A stretch of DNA of 19,086 nucleotides from JBOHWJ01 sp050736615. Lineage in GTDB: Bacteria > Desulfobacterota > Binatia > Binatales > Binataceae. The notes under the pieces are model-generated. The model saw nothing but the letters and a program-made list of their open reading frames with translations, was not told the DNA's origin and did not search any database. Location of the stretch: positions 1 through 19,086 of the forward strand of contig JBOHWL010000037.1 of the NCBI GenBank assembly GCA_050736615.1. Reading direction: 5' to 3'. A program made the position numbers and the translations under genes. Shown here one piece after another: positions 14,696 to 19,086 of the stretch (the first letter of the stretch is position 1; each line of letters begins with the position of its first letter).

Positions 14696-16066
14696 GTGAA
14701 GGAGGAGACCCCGGTTCAATCCGCGCGCCTGGGCGGTCGCGGGCGAAACCTGGGCCTGCTCTCACTGATTGCCGTGATGTACCTGGTTGTCAGTGGAGGC
14801 GCGTACGGTCTCGAAGACGCGGTGCGCATCGCGGGCCCCAATTTGACCTTGTTGCTATGCGCGCTGGTGCCGTTGTCGCTGAGTCTGCCCACCGCGCTGA
14901 TGGCCGCCGAATTGACCGCCTTGATGCCGACCGAGGGCGGCTTTTACTTCTGGGTCAAGGAGGGGTTCGGCCCGTGGGCGGGTTTTATCGAAGCCTATCT
15001 CACCATTCTCTATACGGCCGTTGACATGGCGATTTATCCCCTGCTGTTCGCCTCGTATCTGTCGTTCGTCGTACCGATGGGCGCGACGGGACAGGTGATT
15101 GCGGGGATTGCTCTGATTTGGCTTTCAGGCTTGCTCAACATTATGGGAGTGCGGCCGGTCGGTCGCGCTTCCATCGTCTTGACGATAATTCTGTTGGCGC
15201 CCTTCGTCGGGTTTGTCATTGCCGGCCTGCCACGCCTGATTCATTTTGTGCCGCCGAGTCAGCCGATGATGACCAAAGACTTCCTCGGCGCGCTTGGCGG
15301 TGGTCTGACCGTGGTGATTTGGAATTTTGGTGGATGGGAGAACTTGAGCGTGGTGGCGGGCGAAATCGAACAGCCTCGTCGCAACTATCTGCGTGCCGTG
15401 CTGATTGCCGTGCCATTGGTGGCGCTGGGCTATTTGTTGCCGCTTGGGGTGGCGCTCTCGGGCGCGACCCATACCGGGGGATGGCGTCTCGGCTGGTTCG
15501 CTCACGAGGGCTACCGTATCGGCGGCGCGCCGCTCGGCCTCGCCTTGGGCGTCGGCGGCGCGGTGTGTGGCTTTGCGGTGTTCGAGGCGGCGATGCTGTG
15601 GGTGTCGCGAATGCCGTACGTTCTGGCAAGTGAAGGTTATCTGCCGCCCGTGCTGGCCGAGATCTGGCTGGGCGCAGCGACGCCGGTGAAATCAATCCTG
15701 CTGTGTTGCGCGGTATTCACGCTGCTGCTGCCGTTGGGATTCGTCGTCCTGGTCGTATTGGACGTGTTCTTTTACATGGGCGCGCTGACGCTCGAAATGG
15801 GCGCGTTGCTTCGCTTGCGCCGGCTGCGGCCGCATCGCGAGGGCCTCTTCATGATCGGCGGCGGCCGAATTGCACTCTATGCGATCGTTGCGGCGCCGCT
15901 CCTGACCTGGTTCGCCACCTTCGGGTTGGCGCTGTCCGCGGGTACGAGTAAACGCGATTTCATCCTCGCGATCGCGTTGGCGCTTTTGGCATGGCCGGCT
16001 TACCGATGGTGCCGATATCGCTACGGCGGCCCGTCACCCGTGGTGGCGGCCTCTTCGATTCCGTAG
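14696..16066 (+). CDS. APC-superfamily amino acid/polyamine permease
   Basis: About 456 residues and 12 hydrophobic segments. TM1 follows the APC pattern LGLLSLIAVMYLVVSGGAYG, where SGGAYG replaces the usual GxG substrate loop and is followed by ED. The next features are LPTALMAAELTALMPTEGGFYFWV and a TM6-loop signature, NFGGWENLSVVAGEIEQPRR, resembling the WxxxxWDSxSTLAGEV pattern of PUT/LAT polyamine transporters. YVLASEGYLPPVLAEI is the family's cytosolic loop after TM8. The start is uncertain: the frame stays open back to GTG 14561, but GTG 14696 leaves a normal 18-residue cytoplasmic tail. A strong AAGGAGGAG at 14699-14707 lies just after this GTG and serves no visible start codon. Transcribed divergently from the TPR gene and convergent with the NUDIX gene. 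Substrate unproven. Confidence 0.88.
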   Translation: MKEETPVQSARLGGRGRNLGLLSLIAVMYLVVSGGAYGLEDAVRIAGPNLTLLLCALVPLSLSLPTALMAAELTALMPTEGGFYFWVKEGFGPWAGFIEAYLTILYTAVDMAIYPLLFASYLSFVVPMGATGQVIAGIALIWLSGLLNIMGVRPVGRASIVLTIILLAPFVGFVIAGLPRLIHFVPPSQPMMTKDFLGALGGGLTVVIWNFGGWENLSVVAGEIEQPRRNYLRAVLIAVPLVALGYLLPLGVALSGATHTGGWRLGWFAHEGYRIGGAPLGLALGVGGAVCGFAVFEAAMLWVSRMPYVLASEGYLPPVLAEIWLGAATPVKSILLCCAVFTLLLPLGFVVLVVLDVFFYMGALTLEMGALLRLRRLRPHREGLFMIGGGRIALYAIVAAPLLTWFATFGLALSAGTSKRDFILAIALALLAWPAYRWCRYRYGGPSPVVAASSIP

Positions 16067-16084
16067 CGACGTTACCGGCTGTGG

Positions 16085-16654
16085 TTATGAATGTGCGGCT
16101 CGGCGGGGCGGATTGTAAACGTGATAGAATGCGAACGCCGCGATCACCAGCGCGTGGCTAATCTTGCCGGACGCAATCAGCTCCTTGATGCGGCTCATCG
16201 GCACCAGCACCACTTCGGTTTCCTCGCTGCCGGAGGAATCCGGAGTTGGCGGCGCGATGCGACGGGCCGCGCGGGCAAAGAACGAAAAACAAAAGTTCGG
16301 CTGGATTGCGGGATTGGGATGAACCTTGCCGAGCGGTGTGATTTCCTCGGAGTCGTAACCGGTTTCCTCGATCATCTCGCGCCGCGCCGCGAGCAACGGG
16401 CCGCGATCCTCCGGGTCCATCATGCCGCCCGGAATCTCAAGGGTGAAACCGCTGATGCCATGCCGATACTGCCGCACCATCACGACCTCCCGGCGCGGCG
16501 TCAAAGGAATGATGTTGACCCAGGCCGGCGTCTCGAGCACGAAAAAATCGTGTTCGCCGCGACGCGGATGGCCGCTGCGGCGACGATGCAGGTCGAAAAT
16601 CGGCGTGTGGTAAACGCGCTCGGTCGCGAGTGCACGCCAGCGTCGCGCTCTCAT
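16085..16654 (-). CDS. NUDIX hydrolase, ADP-ribose pyrophosphatase-like
   Basis: A 189-residue cytoplasmic pyrophosphohydrolase. An N-terminal strand region (VYHTPIFDLHRRRS) precedes WVNIIPLTPRREVVMVRQYRHG, which matches the ADP-ribose pyrophosphatase pattern, then LEIPGG at 72-77. The NUDIX box runs from G76 to Y100 and ends in REMIEETGY, keeping the metal-binding REUxEExGU core. Nine rather than seven residues separate Glu82 from Arg92, so the box has a two-residue insertion. A C-terminal helix (SHALVIAAFAFYHVY) is typical. ATG at 16654 has AGGAG 12 bases upstream. It is the last gene of the SDR-phosphatase-CoA-binding-NUDIX operon (44-base gap) and converges on the permease gene with 18 bases between stops. 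The likely substrate class is ADP-ribose or another nucleoside diphosphate derivative. Confidence 0.88.
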   Translation of the reverse strand: MRARRWRALATERVYHTPIFDLHRRRSGHPRRGEHDFFVLETPAWVNIIPLTPRREVVMVRQYRHGISGFTLEIPGGMMDPEDRGPLLAARREMIEETGYDSEEITPLGKVHPNPAIQPNFCFSFFARAARRIAPPTPDSSGSEETEVVLVPMSRIKELIASGKISHALVIAAFAFYHVYNPPRRAAHS

Positions 16655-16698
16655 CGTGATGCGGCTCTCCTATACCTGCGCGGATGGCAATCAACGCG

Positions 16699-17136
16699 TC
16701 ATGCGGTGCGGAAGAGGCGGCGATATTCAATCGCGGGGCAGCGATCCATTACGACCGTCAGGCCGGCCCGCTGTGCCAGTTCCGCCGCTTCCTGATTGAC
16801 CACGCCCAACTGGCCCCAAAGGACGCGCGCACCTTTTTTCACCGCCGCCGCGGCGATTTCCGGCAGATGTTCGGGACGGCGGAACACGTCGACGATTTCG
16901 ACTGGCTGCGGAATCGATTGCAGATCGGGATAGCAGCGTTCGCCGAGGGCGTTTTGCAAAGCGTCCGGCTTGAGCTGTGGATTCACCGGAATGACGTGAA
17001 AACCCTTTTGCTTGAGCAGCAGCGCGATGCGCAAACTGTCACGCGCCGGATCATCGGAACATCCGACCACCGCAACCGTGGTTGGTTGCGACAGGATCGC
17101 GCGGATTTCGCCGTCGTCTGGATTGACGAAGTTCAT
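16699..17136 (-). CDS. CoA-binding domain protein (YccU-like)
   Basis: A 145-residue single-domain Rossmann-like protein of the CoA_binding_2 family. It has VAVVGCSDDPARDS (21-34, nucleotide loop), KGFHVIPVNP (44-53), VEIVDVFRRPEHLPEI (79-94), a conserved Trp in VLWGQLGVVNQEA and the closing MDRCPAIEYRRL (130-141), all at expected places. Members bind CoA in vitro or in structures; no reaction is assigned, though they share a fold with the N-terminus of succinyl-CoA synthetase alpha. ATG at 17136 lies two bases after the phosphatase stop, so co-translation is likely. The operon neighbours (HSD17B4-like SDR, NUDIX hydrolase) suggest an acyl-CoA or nucleotide context, which is inference. Confidence 0.9.
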   Translation of the reverse strand: MNFVNPDDGEIRAILSQPTTVAVVGCSDDPARDSLRIALLLKQKGFHVIPVNPQLKPDALQNALGERCYPDLQSIPQPVEIVDVFRRPEHLPEIAAAAVKKGARVLWGQLGVVNQEAAELAQRAGLTVVMDRCPAIEYRRLFRTA

Positions 17137-17138
17137 GG

Positions 17139-17657
17139 TCAGCCCTTCTGATGATTAAGCAGACGCTCGGTGATCTGGGGGATCAACCGCATGATTTCTT
17201 CGCGACACGCGGCGAATACCGCGTCGCCTTTTTCGAACGGGTCTTCGATATCGCCACTCTCGCCCCCGAAGGCGCGCAGCGTGAAAACCTCGGCGGTGGC
17301 CGGCACGGTGAATTTTTCGGCCAAGTCCAGTGCCTGCCGCTCGGTCATGGCGATTATCAGGTCGGCGGCGGTGAGCAACTCGGGATGGCGCTTCAGGTCC
17401 ACCGAGGTCGCCTCCTCGTCCAAATGGATGCCAACGTCGCGCAAGGTCAGGCGCGTGTCGAGTGAAACCAGCGCGCCATCGCGAGCGTAGGGCGCGATTC
17501 CCGCCGAGCGTACACGGATAACTTCGGCGGCGCCGCGTTCTTCCAACGCCCGCCGGATCAGGTGCTCAGCCATCACGCTGCGGGCGGTATTGGCCGCGCA
17601 AATTAAGAGTACGGAACGAAAGCGCGGCGCAAACGCCGCGCTTTCCATCTTCGGCAC
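17139..17657 (-). CDS. Low-molecular-weight protein tyrosine phosphatase family protein
   Basis: 172 residues. The P-loop is CAANTARS with nucleophile Cys20 and Arg26 (CxxxxxR), preceded by SVLLI and followed by VMAEHLIRRAL. RVRSAGI (48-54) and the general acid Asp139 in IEDPF complete the catalytic set. Unlike the classic CxGNxCRSP loop, the second Cys (used for redox protection in eukaryotic enzymes) is Ala, and the Pro after RS is Val. The start is GTG 17657 or ATG 17648, giving a 10-15 residue N-terminal extension. Directly after the ATG the coding strand forms a perfect 12-bp hairpin. The gene begins three bases after the upstream SDR stop and ends two bases before the CoA-binding gene. 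Arsenate reductase is less likely because its extra cysteines are absent. Physiological substrate unknown. Confidence 0.88.
   Translation of the reverse strand: MPKMESAAFAPRFRSVLLICAANTARSVMAEHLIRRALEERGAAEVIRVRSAGIAPYARDGALVSLDTRLTLRDVGIHLDEEATSVDLKRHPELLTAADLIIAMTERQALDLAEKFTVPATAEVFTLRAFGGESGDIEDPFEKGDAVFAACREEIMRLIPQITERLLNHQKG
17618..17645 (-). promoter_or_regulatory. Perfect 12-bp hairpin at the 5' end of the phosphatase gene
   Basis: GAAAGCGCGGCG (17618-17629) and CGCCGCGCTTTC (17634-17645) are exact reverse complements with a 4-base loop. On the coding strand the stem starts immediately after the ATG at 17648-17646. In mRNA it would cover early codons of the phosphatase, and it sits at an SDR/phosphatase operon junction. 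No T-run follows, so it looks like a translation- or stability-controlling stem rather than a terminator. GC-rich codons could also produce it by chance. Confidence 0.55.
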
Positions 17658-17660
17658 CGC

Positions 17661-18602
17661 TCACACCGCCCCGGACATGACCTCGGCCATGTTTTCCTTC
17701 TTGCTTGCACCCTTGCTCAATTCCGACTTGAGGCGGCTGCCGAGTTCGGCGGGATCCCAAATCTTGAGAGAGCCTGAGGGCGTGACTTTGCCTACGCTAT
17801 GCCAGCCCTTCATCAGCCAGACCGTGCCCAAGCCCACGCGGAACACTTCGCCGTGTACGTCTTTGGCGTCGTCGCTGCCGAGCCAGGCCACCAGTGGGGC
17901 GACATGGGCGGGGCTGAATTTGTCGATTTCGCCCGTCTTGGGCTGTGGCATGGTCGCGGCGGTCTGCGGCGTCGCATCGATGGTGAGCCGGGTGCGCGCG
18001 ACCGGCGCGATGGCGTTGGCGGTCACGCCGTAACGCGACATTTCGCGGTCCACGATGATGGCGAAGGCCGCCACCGAAGCTTTGGCGGTACCGTAATTGC
18101 CCTGGCCAGCGTTGCCGAGCAGGCCCGAATCCGAACTGGTGTTGATCAAGCGGCCGTTAAGCATGTTGCCGCTTTTGTGCTGTTCGCGCCAGTAAGCGCA
18201 GGCGTGCCGGGACATGTTGAAGGTGCCCTTGAGATGCACGTTGACGACCGCGTCGAAATCCTCTTCGCTCATATTGAAGATCATGCGGTCGCGCAGGATG
18301 CCCGCGTTGTTGACCACGATGTTGAGCTTGCCAAAATTATCGAGCGCGCATTCGACGATGCGCTTGGCGGCTTTGAAGTCGGTCACGCTTTCGAAATTGG
18401 CGACCGCTTCCCCGCCAGCCGCGCGAATTTCCTTGACCACGTCCTCGGCCGGCGAGCGCGACTGACCGGTGCCGTCAAAATGACCGCCGAGATCGTTGAC
18501 CACGACCTTGGCGCCGTGCCTGGCCATCATCAGCGACTCTTCACGGCCGATCCCGCGGCCGGCGCCGGTCACAATAGCGACTTTGCCTTCTAATAAAGCC
18601 AT
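17661..18602 (-). CDS. SDR dehydrogenase resembling the HSD17B4/MFE-2 3-hydroxyacyl-CoA dehydrogenase domain
   Basis: A 313-residue SDR. TGAGRGIG is at 12-19. The loop VVNDLGGHFDGTGQSRSPAEDV (in the region 34-55) is the hallmark of the multifunctional-enzyme-2 type, where the extended GGxxxGxGxS segment binds the cofactor. NNAG (98-101), Ser157, Tyr170 and Lys174 form the catalytic site, and INTSSDSGLLGNAGQGNYGTAK is typical of this clade. About 60 residues beyond the core (HSVGKVTPSGSLKIWDPAEL onward) form an extra C-terminal tail, but the hydratase and SCP2 domains of eukaryotic MFE-2 are absent. ATG at 18602, with AGGA upstream at a long spacing. First gene of a tight operon with the phosphatase, the CoA-binding and the NUDIX genes. 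A role in beta-oxidation-like acyl-CoA or steroid metabolism is likely. Confidence 0.88.
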   Translation of the reverse strand: MALLEGKVAIVTGAGRGIGREESLMMARHGAKVVVNDLGGHFDGTGQSRSPAEDVVKEIRAAGGEAVANFESVTDFKAAKRIVECALDNFGKLNIVVNNAGILRDRMIFNMSEEDFDAVVNVHLKGTFNMSRHACAYWREQHKSGNMLNGRLINTSSDSGLLGNAGQGNYGTAKASVAAFAIIVDREMSRYGVTANAIAPVARTRLTIDATPQTAATMPQPKTGEIDKFSPAHVAPLVAWLGSDDAKDVHGEVFRVGLGTVWLMKGWHSVGKVTPSGSLKIWDPAELGSRLKSELSKGASKKENMAEVMSGAV

Positions 18603-18806
18603 CTTTGCTGGTTCCTCTCTCGTAACGGTTTGAGAATCACGCGAGCGCCCGCGGCCGATTCATGCCCGAATGACCGATGCCCTCCCTATGCTTTCTAGCA
18701 CAGGCCGGGCGCCGGGGAATAATCGGCGAGCCTGATTTGCATAGGGAAAGGACGAGCTGACCGGGATCCTCTCCGCCGTTTTGGCCACAAGAGTTTCCCG
18801 AATTTC
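18603..18806. other. Intergenic region upstream of the SDR operon
   Basis: About 200 bases between the SDR start and the fragment at 18807-19025. It presumably holds the promoter of the four-gene operon. I see no convincing promoter hexamers, RNA gene or strong palindrome; AGGA sits about 11 bases before the SDR ATG. Confidence 0.4.
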
Positions 18807-19025
18807 TTAGCTTCTGAACGGGCTGGACTTCCCGACGGCATCGGGCATTTTCCAGAAGTCCGCGCCTTCCCAGAAATAATTGACACCGTCGGAGAAGCAG
18901 TCTTTGTATCGTTGCCAATTCTGTTTAGCGATTACCTTGCCCGGGTTTGGGAGTGCATTCCCCCACAGCGGCGGTGGCGCTGCCAGCGTCGAGGCTGAGG
19001 GTGTGAGTGTCTCTTGAAGCGCCAT
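18807..19025 (-). pseudogene. Probable DUF1329-family fragment
   Basis: 72 residues from ATG at 19025. The middle, NPGKVIAKQNWQRYKDCFSD followed by GVNYFWEGADFWKMPDAV, resembles the start of DUF1329 proteins, which are several-hundred-residue exported proteins with a LolA-like fold. Here the frame ends 10 residues later (GKSSPFRS then stop), and no continuation that I recognise appears in the other frames down to 18603. No signal peptide precedes it, and an in-frame TAG lies four codons upstream of the ATG. The frame on the other side of this stop is open to the window edge but not recognisable. It is thus a truncated or frameshifted remnant, or the family assignment is wrong. Confidence 0.4.
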
Positions 19026-19086
19026 CCGCCAGAAAATCTATCTGTCTATCTGAGTCCACGCGCCAGCCGTTCAAGGGCGCCAGGAT

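Noticed and set aside
1..19086. CRISPR arrays, tRNA or rRNA genes, insertion sequences with terminal repeats.
   Set aside because: No regularly spaced repeats, cloverleaf-like segments, rRNA-like stretches or transposase genes were seen on reading both strands.

Overview
The window is high-GC DNA (roughly 60% by eye) from a Gram-negative bacterium. Three predicted lipoproteins in a row, a LolB-like protein, an inner-membrane peptide importer and several acyl-CoA-type enzymes (SDR, MaoC-like, a DUF1329-like fragment) fit a free-living soil or sediment lineage near the former Deltaproteobacteria, such as Desulfobacterota or Binatota. That placement is inference from gene style; there is no rRNA or other marker here.

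Layout. (1) Bases 1-1281 are a decayed accessory segment on the minus strand. It holds a zinc-ribbon/HNH-like hypothetical gene broken by three apparent frameshifts, and the C-terminal part of a tyrosine recombinase that has lost its 5' half and its catalytic tyrosine (now His). (2) 1380-2632 (minus) is an overlapping SDR + MaoC-like pair. (3) A divergent intergenic region with a perfect 10-bp inverted repeat separates it from priA (2845-5388, plus), which is followed by a 14-TM EmrB/QacA-type exporter (5565-7160, plus). (4) 7199-14478 (minus) is a long run read as TPR lipoprotein, DUF4292/LolB-like lipoprotein, oligopeptide-binding lipoprotein, OppB, OppC and alpha/beta hydrolase. The first five are overlapping or nearly so. 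No transporter ATPase is present in the window. (5) 14696-16066 (plus) is an APC-superfamily amino acid/polyamine permease. (6) 16085-18602 (minus) is a compact operon read as HSD17B4-like SDR, low-molecular-weight phosphotyrosine phosphatase, CoA-binding protein and NUDIX hydrolase. (7) 18603-19086 holds no intact gene, only a probable DUF1329 fragment.

Most of the window is ordinary chromosome. I found no convincing complete undescribed defence or mobile system. The items most worth checking are the TPR lipoprotein/LolB-like pair beside a peptide importer, a perfect 12-bp hairpin directly after the phosphatase ATG, a MaoC-like protein without its catalytic dyad, the inverted repeat upstream of priA, and the two pseudogenes at the left end.
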